A stretch of 64,000 bases of DNA. Origin: JANQRA01 sp035550735. GTDB lineage: Bacteria > Actinomycetota > Acidimicrobiia > Spongiisociales > ZC4RG35. The notes under the pieces are model-generated. The model searched no databases and was not told the origin of the DNA. It worked only from the letters and a program-made list of their open reading frames with translations. Location: NCBI GenBank assembly GCA_035550735.1, contig DASZOM010000031.1, forward strand, positions 1 through 64,000, read 5' to 3'. A program made the position numbers and the translations under genes. This document shows, piece after piece, positions 40,318 to 48,808 of this stretch (its first letter is position 1; each line of letters starts with the position of its first letter).

Positions 40318-40715
40318 CTGTTCCTCTTCTCGACGATGTTGGCGTCGACCCAGTCGGTGATCTGGTCGAGCGGGGTACCGGGGGTGAAGATCATTGCGAT
40401 CCCGGCCTCGGTCAAATCGGCGATGTCGGCTTCGGGGATCACGCCGCCTCCGAACACCACCACATCGCCGGCTTCTCGGGCCCTCAGCTCCGTCATCACC
40501 TGGGGGAACAACGTCCTGTGGGCGCCCGAGAGCGAGGAGAGACCGACACCGTCCACGTCCTCCTGGACGGCCGTCTCCGCGATCTGAGCGGGAGTCTGAT
40601 GCAGCCCGGAGTAGATCACCTCGTGCCCGGCGTCGCGCAACGCCCGGGCGATCACCTTGGCGCCACGGTCATGACCGTCGAGCCCGGGCTTGGCGATGAG
40701 GATCCGACGTGGCAT
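40314..40715 (-). CDS. Methylmalonyl-CoA mutase small (B12-binding) subunit
   Basis: This 133-residue stand-alone cobalamin-binding domain has the D-x-H-x-x-G motif in LDGHDRGAK, where His15 is the lower cobalt ligand. SLSGAHRTL and VVVFGGGVIPEADI complete the B12 fold. Such small subunits pair with a separate catalytic subunit (mcmA1/hcmA type). None is in the window, so the partner is elsewhere and the exact mutase (methylmalonyl-, isobutyryl- or related) is open. Leading an operon with sucCD favours methylmalonyl-CoA to succinyl-CoA. Confidence 0.92.
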   Translation of the reverse strand: MPRRILIAKPGLDGHDRGAKVIARALRDAGHEVIYSGLHQTPAQIAETAVQEDVDGVGLSSLSGAHRTLFPQVMTELRAREAGDVVVFGGGVIPEADIADLTEAGIAMIFTPGTPLDQITDWVDANIVEKRNR

Positions 40716-40771
40716 GACCGGGCGGGAAGGCTACCGGAAGGCCCGCGAGACCGACAGCCCCCCAGAACACG

Positions 40772-40777
40772 TACGAT
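40772..40777 (+). promoter_or_regulatory. Leaderless -10 of transaldolase
   Basis: TACGAT ends 6 bases before ATG 40784, with no ribosome site. Confidence 0.45.
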
Positions 40778-40783
40778 TGGCAG

Positions 40784-41881
40784 ATGCCCACTTCCAATCT
40801 CCACGGGCTAGCAGCCAAGGGCGTCAGCATCTGGTCCGATCAGATCTCCAAGGAGATGCTGGACTCGGGCGAGCTCGCCCGTCGTGTCGAGCACGACGCG
40901 GTGACCGGAGTCACCTCCAATCCGACGATCTTCGCCAAGGCAATCACCGAATCGTCCGACTACGACGCACAGGTCGCCGAGCTCAAGTCCGGAGACCTCC
41001 CCACCGAGGAGATCGCCAAGAGCCTGGTGGCCGAGGACATCCGGCGGGCATGCGATGTGCTGAGCCCGGTGCATCGCGCCACCGGGGGGCACGACGGATT
41101 CGTCTCGGTCGAGGTCACCCCGACCCTCGCCGGCGACACCGACTCGACGATCGCCGAGGCACGCGACTGGGTAAAGCAGATCGACCGTGACAACCTCCTG
41201 GTCAAGGTCCCGGCCACCAAGGCAGGGATCCCCGCCATCCGGGCCCTGATCGGCGAGGGGATCTCGGTGAACATCACCCTCATCTTCTCCCTCGACCGGT
41301 ACCGGGAGGTCATGGACGCCTACATGTTCGGTCTCGAGGACTATGACAAGATCGGCGGCGACCTCTCCTCGGTCTTCTCGGTCGCGTCTTTCTTCGTCTC
41401 GCGCTTCGACACCGAAGCCGACAAGCGACTGGAGGAAGTGGGTACCGAGCAGGCCCTCGCCCTGAGAGGAAAGCTGGCGGTCGCCAACGCCCGCGCCGCC
41501 TACGGGCTCTTCCTCGAGACCTTCTCCGACGGTCAGTTCGAGAGCCTTTCGCGACAGGGGGCCCGCCCGCAGAAGCCCCTCTGGGCGTCGACCTCGACCA
41601 AGAACCCCGATTACGACGACCTCCTCTATGTCGAGAGCCTGGTTGCCACGGACACGGTCAACACGATGCCGCTGGAGACCATCGACGCCTACCAGGACCA
41701 TGGAGACCCCGACCCGGAGCCGTTCGACGCGGTGGACATCGTCCGGGCCAACGACCTGCTCGAGGAGATGGAGGCGGTAGGGGTCCCCTACACCGAGGTG
41801 GTGGACACCCTGGAGACGGAAGGCGTGGAGAAGTTCTCCGCCAGCTGGCTCGACCTCCTCAGCGCCATCGAGAACGATTGA
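40784..41881 (+). CDS. tal: Transaldolase
   Basis: This 365-residue enzyme of the pentose phosphate pathway transfers a dihydroxyacetone unit between sugar phosphates. Motifs: GVTSNPTIFAKAI, VSVEVTPTLAGDT, the Schiff-base Lys in NLLVKVPATKAG, INVTLIFSL-like wording (VNITLIFSLDRY), VFSVASFFVSRFDTE and WASTSTKNPDYDDLLYV. Length and motifs match the longer actinobacterial TalB-type protein. It is transcribed alone and converges on the helicase gene with a 19-base gap; transketolase is not adjacent. Confidence 0.96.
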   Translation: MPTSNLHGLAAKGVSIWSDQISKEMLDSGELARRVEHDAVTGVTSNPTIFAKAITESSDYDAQVAELKSGDLPTEEIAKSLVAEDIRRACDVLSPVHRATGGHDGFVSVEVTPTLAGDTDSTIAEARDWVKQIDRDNLLVKVPATKAGIPAIRALIGEGISVNITLIFSLDRYREVMDAYMFGLEDYDKIGGDLSSVFSVASFFVSRFDTEADKRLEEVGTEQALALRGKLAVANARAAYGLFLETFSDGQFESLSRQGARPQKPLWASTSTKNPDYDDLLYVESLVATDTVNTMPLETIDAYQDHGDPDPEPFDAVDIVRANDLLEEMEAVGVPYTEVVDTLETEGVEKFSASWLDLLSAIEND

Positions 41882-41900
41882 CGGTCGAACGACCCGGCGC

Positions 41901-44135
41901 TCAGGCCCTCTCCAGGGGCGCCCACGCCAGGAGGAGCCGCTTCTTGCCCTGGGTGTCGAACATGACCTCGGCCTCGGCCCGGTCGCCCTCCCCCACGATC
42001 TCGCGCACCGTGCCCAGCCCCCACTTGTCGTGACGGACCCGGTCGCCGGGGCCGACCTCCTCCGACGACACCGTGGTCCTGGGGCCCGTGGCCGCCGCCC
42101 GGTCGGCGGGACTACGCCGCTCCCTCTTCCCCGCCTTCTCCACCAGGGAATCCGGGACCTCCTGAAGGAACCGTGACGGTGGGTTGTAGTTGGACCCTCC
42201 GAAGAGCATCCGCTGCCATGCGGAGGTCAGGTAGAGCCGGTCCTGGGAGCGGGTGATGCCCACGTAGGCGAGCCGCCGCTCCTCCTCGAGCTCCTCGGGC
42301 TCACCCAGCGATCGCATGTGCGGGAACACACCGTCCTCCATCCCGACCATGAAGACCACCGGGAACTCGAGGCCTTTGGCGGTGTGCAGAGTCATCAGGG
42401 TCACCGCGCCGGCCCCCTCGTCCCACTCGTCGATGTCGGCGACCAAGGCGGTGGACTCGAGGAAGACCTCCAGTCGGCGAAGATGATCCAGGGAGTCGAA
42501 GGCCTCGTCGCCGATGATCGCCCCCTCGTTCGAGGTCTCGAACTCGTGGGCGACCCCGACCAGCTCCCGGAGGTTCTCCACCCTCCCCATCGCCTCGATG
42601 GTGCGCTCCGACTCGTAGGCGGCAACCATCCCCGTGTCGTCGAGGACCGCCTGCACCGTGGCCTCGACCCCGTGGGTCTCGGCCTTCTCCCGCAGCGCCC
42701 CGACCAGTCCGACGAACTCGAGCACGGTGTCCTGCGCCCGTTTGTTGAGCTGGGGGATCTCCCGTGCCCGCCCCAAGGCCTCGTAGAACCCGACCCCGTT
42801 GCCCTGGGCGAACCGATCGACATGGGCGATGGTGGTGGCCCCGATGCCCCTTCTCGGCTCGTTGATGATCCGTTTCACCGACACCTCGTCGGAGGGATTG
42901 ACCAGGACCCGGAGATAGGCGACGGCGTCCTTGATCTCCTTGCGGTCGTAGAACTTGACCGAGCCGACCACGGTGTAGGGGATGCCGCGGCGGACGAACA
43001 CATCCTCGATGACACGGGACATGGCGTTGGTGCGATAGAAGACCGCGAAGTCGGCGAGGTTGAACCCCTCCTGCACCAGCTTCTCGATCTCGTCGACCAC
43101 ATAACCGGCCTCGTCGTGCTCGTCCTCGGCCTCGTAGCGGATGATGGGGACGCCCCGCCCCCGATCCGACCAGAGGTGCTTCGGGGTCCGTCTCGTGTTG
43201 TTGGCGATCACCGAGTTGGCCGCGTCGAGGATCGTCTCGGTGGATCGGTAGTTCTGATCGAGCACTATGACCCTGGCGTCCGGGTAGTCCTGCTCGAAGT
43301 CCCTGATGTTGCGGATATCGGCCCCCCGGAACTTGTAGATCGACTGATCCGAGTCGCCGACCACACACAGGTTGCGATGGGCCTCCGTCAGCTGTCTCAC
43401 CAGCATGTACTGGGCCCGGTTGGTGTCCTGGTACTCGTCCACCAGGACGTAGCGAAACCGCTGCTGATACTGGGCGAGCACGTCGGGGAAGGCGGCGAAG
43501 AGCTCGACCGTCACCATCAACAGGTCGTCGAAGTCCATGGCCGACGCCTCGACCAGACGCTGCTGGTAGAGGCGGTAGATGTCGGCGACCTGCTCGTGGA
43601 AGAAGCCCTCGCCCTGGTCGGCGAAGCTCTCGTAGTCGACCAGCTCACTCTTGGCGCTGGAGATCACCGCCTTCATCGCCTTCTCCGGGAACCGCTTCGA
43701 GTCCAGGTCGAGGTCCTTCGTCACCATGCGAAGGAGACGGAGCGAGTCGGCGTCGTCGTAGATGGTGAAACTGGAGCGGTAGCCGAGTCGTGGCGCCTCC
43801 CGGCGCAGGATGCGCACACAGGACGAGTGGAACGTGGACACCCACATGGAGCGCACCACCCCGCCCACCAGCTGGCGCACCCGTTCCTTCATCTCGTCCG
43901 CCGCCTTGTTGGTGAAGGTGATGGCGAGGATCGAGTCGGGGGGGACACCGACGTCGCGTATCAGATGGGCGATGCGATAGGTGAGGACGCGTGTCTTACC
44001 CGAGCCTGCCCCAGCGACGACCAGAACCGGGCCTTCGGTGGCGGCGACAGCCTCTCGCTGGGTCGGATTGAGGTCGGCGAAGAGCGGCGACTCTGTGGGG
44101 ACGTCATCGACGAGCCACTGCGTCTGCTGCTGCAT
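41901..44135 (-). CDS. pcrA: ATP-dependent DNA helicase PcrA/UvrD
   Basis: This 744-residue superfamily 1A helicase shows LNPTQREAVAATEGP (Q motif), VVAGAGSGKTRVL (Walker A), FTNKAADEMKERV, LVDEYQDTNRAQY (Walker B), VVGDSDQSIYKFRGAD, LDQNYRSTE, MTLHTAKGLEFPVVF and YVGITRSQDRLYL. A C-terminal Tudor-like tail follows (GDRVRHDKWGLGTV), which in PcrA binds RNA polymerase. ATG 44135 is chosen because TACCAT ends 8 bases upstream; GTG 44141 would leave only 2 bases. It acts in repair and replication-conflict resolution. Confidence 0.96.
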   Translation of the reverse strand: MQQQTQWLVDDVPTESPLFADLNPTQREAVAATEGPVLVVAGAGSGKTRVLTYRIAHLIRDVGVPPDSILAITFTNKAADEMKERVRQLVGGVVRSMWVSTFHSSCVRILRREAPRLGYRSSFTIYDDADSLRLLRMVTKDLDLDSKRFPEKAMKAVISSAKSELVDYESFADQGEGFFHEQVADIYRLYQQRLVEASAMDFDDLLMVTVELFAAFPDVLAQYQQRFRYVLVDEYQDTNRAQYMLVRQLTEAHRNLCVVGDSDQSIYKFRGADIRNIRDFEQDYPDARVIVLDQNYRSTETILDAANSVIANNTRRTPKHLWSDRGRGVPIIRYEAEDEHDEAGYVVDEIEKLVQEGFNLADFAVFYRTNAMSRVIEDVFVRRGIPYTVVGSVKFYDRKEIKDAVAYLRVLVNPSDEVSVKRIINEPRRGIGATTIAHVDRFAQGNGVGFYEALGRAREIPQLNKRAQDTVLEFVGLVGALREKAETHGVEATVQAVLDDTGMVAAYESERTIEAMGRVENLRELVGVAHEFETSNEGAIIGDEAFDSLDHLRRLEVFLESTALVADIDEWDEGAGAVTLMTLHTAKGLEFPVVFMVGMEDGVFPHMRSLGEPEELEEERRLAYVGITRSQDRLYLTSAWQRMLFGGSNYNPPSRFLQEVPDSLVEKAGKRERRSPADRAAATGPRTTVSSEEVGPGDRVRHDKWGLGTVREIVGEGDRAEAEVMFDTQGKKRLLLAWAPLERA

Positions 44136-44143
44136 CCGCACGG

Positions 44144-44149
44144 ATGGTA
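44144..44149 (-). promoter_or_regulatory. Leaderless -10 of the PcrA/UvrD gene
   Basis: On the minus strand TACCAT ends 8 bases before ATG 44135. Confidence 0.45.
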
Positions 44150-44182
44150 CCGGGCGGACAGGACTGAATCACATACGTGTGA

Positions 44183-45088
44183 TCAGAATCCCGAGGGGCT
44201 GGCGGCCGTCTCCGGGAGCTGGACACCGACCGCTTCGCCGTTAGGGGGCTCCCCACCCGGGCCGTCGGCGAGCACGCTGCGCCGGTTGAGTGGCAGCGAG
44301 TAACAGAAGCGGGCACCGGTCGGGAAACGGCGCTCGTACCAGACGTCGCCACCCATGGCGCGGGCGAGCCGTCGGGCGATGGGAAGCCCCAGGCCCATCC
44401 CGGAGGAGTCGCGGGCGTCTCCCTTGGAGAGCTGCTCGAAGTCCTCGAAGACCTTCTGGGTCTCCTCGTCGGGGACGCCGGGGCCATTGTCCGACACGAT
44501 CACCAGGTACTGGTCCCCGAGGACGAAACCCTCGACCAGGATCTGGTCGCCTCCGTACTTGCGGGCGTTCTCCATGACGTTGCGCAACACCTGCTGCACC
44601 CGGCGCCGGTCGGCGTACACCCGTACCCCATCGGGCAGCGAGACCAGTGAGGACTTGCGACCTCCGTTGGGGAAGACCATCTGGGCGACATCCTCGATGA
44701 GGTCGCCGAGGTCGAAGAGATCGGGGTCGAGCCGCAACCGGTTGGCCTCGAGACGGGGGATGACCAGCACGTCCTCGACCAGGTCGCCGAGGAAGAGGGC
44801 CTGCCGGTTGATGATGGACAGGAACTCGTCGACCTCCTCCCGGGGCAGGTCGCGCCAGGCCTCGAGCAGCGTGTCGGAGAACCCGGCGATCGACGTCAGG
44901 GGGGTGCGCAGCTCATGGCTGACCAGGGCCACGAAGTCGTTCTTGATCGTGTGGGCCTCTTCGGACAGACGACGCACCTCTCTCATCCGCTCCCGCCCGT
45001 TGGCGGTGATGCGCCAGGCCCAGAACACACTGATCAGACCGACGATGGCCGGCAGGACGAAGAGAACTTCTCGCGCCACGTCAGGCAT
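44183..45088 (-). CDS. Sensor histidine kinase without sensor domain
   Basis: This 301-residue kinase has one N-terminal transmembrane helix (about 8-27), a short linker, a HisKA domain with SHELRTPLTSI (phospho-acceptor H58) and an HATPase domain: NVMENARKYGG N-box, SDNGPGVPDEE G1 and MGLGLPIARRLARAMGG G2. The absence of any periplasmic or PAS/GAF domain means the signal must come through the membrane helix or a partner. It lies 60 bases downstream of the CheA-like hybrid kinase on the same strand and is probably in the same signalling pathway. Confidence 0.9.
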   Translation of the reverse strand: MPDVAREVLFVLPAIVGLISVFWAWRITANGRERMREVRRLSEEAHTIKNDFVALVSHELRTPLTSIAGFSDTLLEAWRDLPREEVDEFLSIINRQALFLGDLVEDVLVIPRLEANRLRLDPDLFDLGDLIEDVAQMVFPNGGRKSSLVSLPDGVRVYADRRRVQQVLRNVMENARKYGGDQILVEGFVLGDQYLVIVSDNGPGVPDEETQKVFEDFEQLSKGDARDSSGMGLGLPIARRLARAMGGDVWYERRFPTGARFCYSLPLNRRSVLADGPGGEPPNGEAVGVQLPETAASPSGF

Positions 45089-45148
45089 GCACTTCCTGTA
45101 TCGGCCTGGCCGAAATCGTCCTGAGTGAAACTTGTCCGGGCAGCCGAT

Positions 45149-47155
45149 TCAGGCGGTGTCGGCGGCCTCGTCCCCGATCAGCTGTCTCAGGGTCTTGGTG
45201 AGCACTCCCTGACGCAGGTCGAACTTGTCGAGATAGGCGTCGACACCCACCTTCCAGGCCGCATCCTTCTCCTCGGGACTGGCCACACCGGAGACCATCA
45301 CGATGGGGATGCGGACATCGGCCGCCCGCATCGCCCGCACCAGCTCCACCCCATTGGACCGGGGCATCGAATAGTCCACCACCATTGCGCTGAACATCCC
45401 TCGGGTGACGGCGAGCATCGCCTCCCGGGCCGAGCTGGCCACCTCGACCTCGAAGCCGGCTCCGTTGAGGGTGGCCGAGAGCAGCTGGCGGACGCCTGCC
45501 GAGTCGTCGACGACCAGCACCCGGGGCTTGTCGTCGACGAGGTGGGGGCGATGACGGGCAACCAGCCCGATGAAGTCGGGGTCGAGCACGACCAGCACCT
45601 GTCCCCCACCGAGCAGGGCGGCGCCCTTGATCGCACCGTTCCCCTCCAGGATCGGGCCCAGGTTCTTCACCGCGACACGACGACGGTCCACCAACTCGCC
45701 GACCGTGATCGCCACCAGCCCGGACCGGGTGTTGATGACCAGGATCTCCGATGCGGTTTCCGGCTCGGTCCCGCCCACGGCCACGGAGAGCGACATGCAG
45801 GGGACGGCGGCGCTCTCGAACCTGATCTCACGCCCGTTGTTGTGGGAGATGATCTCGGCGTTGGCGAGGGGCATCGAGGCCTCCACCGAAGCCTCGGGGA
45901 TCCCCCAGAACTGGTCGCCCTCGGCTACCACCACCACGTTCTGCAGGACCATGGAGAGGGGCAGCGTCATCGTCACCACCGTCCCCTTCCCCGCCTCCGA
46001 GTCGAGCATGACCGCACCGTGCACCTGGGTGGCCGCCTCGGCCGCCTCGGGGAGGCCGTCACCGGCACCCGAGAACTCGGTGGGCTCGGCCAGCGTCGAG
46101 AAGCCGGGCTGGAACAGGATCGGGGAGAGATCGGGCGGGCTCATCGGCACGCCGGAGGCGCGGGCCACCTCGGCCACCCGGGCCCAGTCGACACCGGCGC
46201 CGTCGTCGGCGACGCTCACCTCCACCCCGTCCTCGACCAGTCGGGCCGACACCCGGATCACACCCGTTGCCGGCTTGCCCTTGGCGATGCGCTCCTCGGC
46301 GGGCTCGATGCCATGGTCGACCGCGTTGACCAGCAGGTGCCGGAGCGGCTCGCGGATCAGGTCGACGATCTGCCGATCGAGCTGGACGTCGTGACCGGTC
46401 AGCTCGAAACGGACGTCCTTTTGCGATCGTCTGCCCAGGTAGCGGACGAACTGGGGGAAGGTGGAGACCGCCTCGAAGAACGAGACGTTGGCCAGGGCCA
46501 CGGCCTGGTCCTGGATGTCGGTGATGGACCTGCTCAGCCGTTCGAGCTGAGAGCGCCAGGAGGAGCGGAAGATCTCGGGGTCCGCCCCCTCGATCGAGAC
46601 GAGGGACAGGTCGGCGATCGCCTCGGCATCCAGGGCCACCTCGACGATCCGATTGATGAGGCGATACAGCTCGGCGGTGTCGACCCTGGTGGCACCGCCC
46701 AGCAGTGACTCCGACACCGAGGTGAGCAGACCGCCGAGGCTCCCCGCTTCCGGAGACCGCACCGGGAGCAGCCCGCCGACGGCTGGCGTCTCCGCCGGGC
46801 CGGACTCGAGCCGTGCGACCACATCGGTCAGCTCGGGGTCTTCCGGGTCGTCGATGCCATGGTCGAGCCGGCCGGCCAGGGCCTCCATGGCCACCACCTG
46901 CTCCGGGTCGGCCGGGTCGCCCTGGGAGACCTGACGCCACATGTCCTCGAGACGGGTGGCGGCGTCCCGGATCAGCGTGTAGCCGAGAAGCCCGGCCGAG
47001 CCCTTGATGGTGTGGGCGTCGCGGACCAGGTCGGTGACGACATCGTCGGTGAGACTCCCCGCGGCAAGGGCGCGCGCACCGGCGACGAGACGCTGCGAGC
47101 GCTCGCTCAACTCCTCACGGAAGATTCTCGTGAGCTCCGGTGTGTTTGGATCCAA
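45149..47155 (-). CDS. CheA-like hybrid histidine kinase with receiver domain
   Basis: The domains of this 668-residue protein are, in order: an Hpt/P1 domain with AHTIKGSAG (H48), a linker, a P3-like helical region, a CheA HATPase (HLLVNAVDHGIEP N-box, VADDGAGVD, LFQPGFSTL, DSEAGKGT), a CheW-like P5 domain (about 400-530) and a C-terminal receiver (PRVLVVDDSAGVRQLL, VVDYSMPRSNGVE, late Lys in YLDKFD). There is no P2 (CheY/CheB docking) domain and no chemoreceptor, CheR, CheB or flagellar gene nearby. A role in Pil-Chp- or FrzE-type signalling is possible. The start is TTG 47155; no better start codon is visible. Confidence 0.9.
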   Translation of the reverse strand: MDPNTPELTRIFREELSERSQRLVAGARALAAGSLTDDVVTDLVRDAHTIKGSAGLLGYTLIRDAATRLEDMWRQVSQGDPADPEQVVAMEALAGRLDHGIDDPEDPELTDVVARLESGPAETPAVGGLLPVRSPEAGSLGGLLTSVSESLLGGATRVDTAELYRLINRIVEVALDAEAIADLSLVSIEGADPEIFRSSWRSQLERLSRSITDIQDQAVALANVSFFEAVSTFPQFVRYLGRRSQKDVRFELTGHDVQLDRQIVDLIREPLRHLLVNAVDHGIEPAEERIAKGKPATGVIRVSARLVEDGVEVSVADDGAGVDWARVAEVARASGVPMSPPDLSPILFQPGFSTLAEPTEFSGAGDGLPEAAEAATQVHGAVMLDSEAGKGTVVTMTLPLSMVLQNVVVVAEGDQFWGIPEASVEASMPLANAEIISHNNGREIRFESAAVPCMSLSVAVGGTEPETASEILVINTRSGLVAITVGELVDRRRVAVKNLGPILEGNGAIKGAALLGGGQVLVVLDPDFIGLVARHRPHLVDDKPRVLVVDDSAGVRQLLSATLNGAGFEVEVASSAREAMLAVTRGMFSAMVVDYSMPRSNGVELVRAMRAADVRIPIVMVSGVASPEEKDAAWKVGVDAYLDKFDLRQGVLTKTLRQLIGDEAADTA

Positions 47156-47227
47156 TTGGGGCGTCCCCTAGCCGACAGGGTGAGTATCGGCAGGCAGCCG
47201 CCGGGTCCTTGAGGTGCGAGCGCGGGA

Positions 47228-48793
47228 TCACTCCCACTCGATCGTGGCCGGCGGCTTCGACGAGATGTCATATGCCACCCGGTTGATGCCAGGCACCTCG
47301 TTGATCACCCGCGAGGAGATCCGCTCCAGCACCTCGTAGGGAAGACGCGCCCAGTCGGCGGTCATGGCGTCCTCGGACGTCACCGCCCGCACCACCAAGG
47401 GGTAGGCGTAGGTGCGGCCGTCGCCCTGGACACCGACCGTCTTCACCGCAGGGAGGACGCCGAACGCCTGCCAGATGTCGCGGTAGAGCCCGGCGCGGCG
47501 AATCTCCTCGAGAATGATCGCGTCGGCTGCCCGGAGGATCTCGAGGCGCTCCATCGTGACCTCGCCGATGATCCTCACCGCCAGGCCCGGGCCGGGGAAG
47601 GGCTGGCGCCAGACGATCTCCTCGGGGAGGCCGAGATCCTCGCCCACCGCCCGCACCTCGTCCTTGAAGAGGTCACGAAGGGGCTCGATCAGCTCGAGGG
47701 CCATGTCGTCGGGGAGGCCACCCACGTTGTGGTGGGTCTTGATGGTGGCGGCCGATCCGGAGCCGGACTCGATCACGTCGGGATACAACGTGCCCTGGAC
47801 GAGGAAGGAGGCGTCGCCGACGGAGGCGGCTGCCTCCTCGAACACCCTGATGAAGGTCTCGCCGATCACCTTGCGCTTGCGCTCCGGGTCGGTGACCCCT
47901 TCCAGTTGCTCCAGGAACCGGTCCGCCGCCTTGACATGGACCAACTCGACGTCGAAGTGGGATCGGAAGGTCTCCTCGACCTGCTCGGCCTCCCCCGCCC
48001 TGAGCAGGCCGTGGTCGACGAAGATGCAGGTGAGCTGCTCCCCGATGGCCTCGGCGACGAGGGCAGCCGCCACCGCCGAGTCGACACCGCCGGAGAGCCC
48101 GCAGACGACCCGTCCGTCACCCACCCGCTCCCGGATCGCCTCCACCTGGGTCTCGATGATCGAATGCGCAGTCCACGAGGGGATCGCGGAGCACACGTCG
48201 TAGAGAAAGCGCTTCAGAATCTCGCTGCCCCGGGGCGTGTGGGCAACCTCAGGATGGAACTGCACCCCGAACAAGGCGCGCTCGCGGTCTTCCATCGCCG
48301 CAACCGCCGCTCCCGGGGTGGTGGCGACGGCGGCGAACCCGGGTGGCGCCACGGTCACCTGGTCACGATGCGACATCCACACCTGCTCGGTGCCCGGGAG
48401 CCCGGCGAGCAGCACGGAGTCACCGGTCACCTCCAGCGTGGTGTTCCCGTATTCGGCGTCCCCGGTGTTGGCCACCTCTCCACCGGCGAGGTCGGCGAGC
48501 ATCTGATGCCCGTAACAGATCCCGAGGACCGGCACTCCCAGCTCGAGCAGGGCCGGGTCCATGCGATACGCGTCCTCGGAGTACACCGAGGCAGGGCCGC
48601 CGGAGAGGATCAGCGCCAGAGGGCGTCGCTCCCGGGCCTCGGCGGCGGTGATGGTGCGGGGGACGATCTCCGAGCGGACATGGGCCTCCCGCACCCGACG
48701 GGCGATCAGCTGGGCGTATTGGGCGCCGAAGTCGACGACCAGCACGGTGCCGGCCGTCTTTGCCTTCGGCTCACGCTCAGCTGGACCTGGCAC
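47228..48793 (-). CDS. guaA: GMP synthase (glutamine-hydrolysing)
   Basis: This 521-residue enzyme converts XMP to GMP. The N-terminal class I glutamine amidotransferase has VVDFGAQYAQLIARRVRE, the nucleophile Cys in GICYGHQMLA and the His-Glu pair in FGVQFHPEVAHT. The ATP-pyrophosphatase domain has VVCGLSGGVDSAVAAAL, and the C-terminal dimerisation domain ends in SSKPPATIEWE. A GGAGAG site precedes GTG 48793. It follows guaB3 with a 15-base gap, forming a guanine-nucleotide operon. Confidence 0.97.
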   Translation of the reverse strand: MPGPAEREPKAKTAGTVLVVDFGAQYAQLIARRVREAHVRSEIVPRTITAAEARERRPLALILSGGPASVYSEDAYRMDPALLELGVPVLGICYGHQMLADLAGGEVANTGDAEYGNTTLEVTGDSVLLAGLPGTEQVWMSHRDQVTVAPPGFAAVATTPGAAVAAMEDRERALFGVQFHPEVAHTPRGSEILKRFLYDVCSAIPSWTAHSIIETQVEAIRERVGDGRVVCGLSGGVDSAVAAALVAEAIGEQLTCIFVDHGLLRAGEAEQVEETFRSHFDVELVHVKAADRFLEQLEGVTDPERKRKVIGETFIRVFEEAAASVGDASFLVQGTLYPDVIESGSGSAATIKTHHNVGGLPDDMALELIEPLRDLFKDEVRAVGEDLGLPEEIVWRQPFPGPGLAVRIIGEVTMERLEILRAADAIILEEIRRAGLYRDIWQAFGVLPAVKTVGVQGDGRTYAYPLVVRAVTSEDAMTADWARLPYEVLERISSRVINEVPGINRVAYDISSKPPATIEWE

Positions 48794-48808
48794 TGCCTCT
48801 CTCCGGGC

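Noticed and set aside
47158..47168. GGGGCGTCCCC hairpin upstream of the CheA-like gene considered as a terminator
   Set aside because: It has only a 4-bp stem and no U-tract, and lies 3 bases from the TTG start, so it is more likely incidental.
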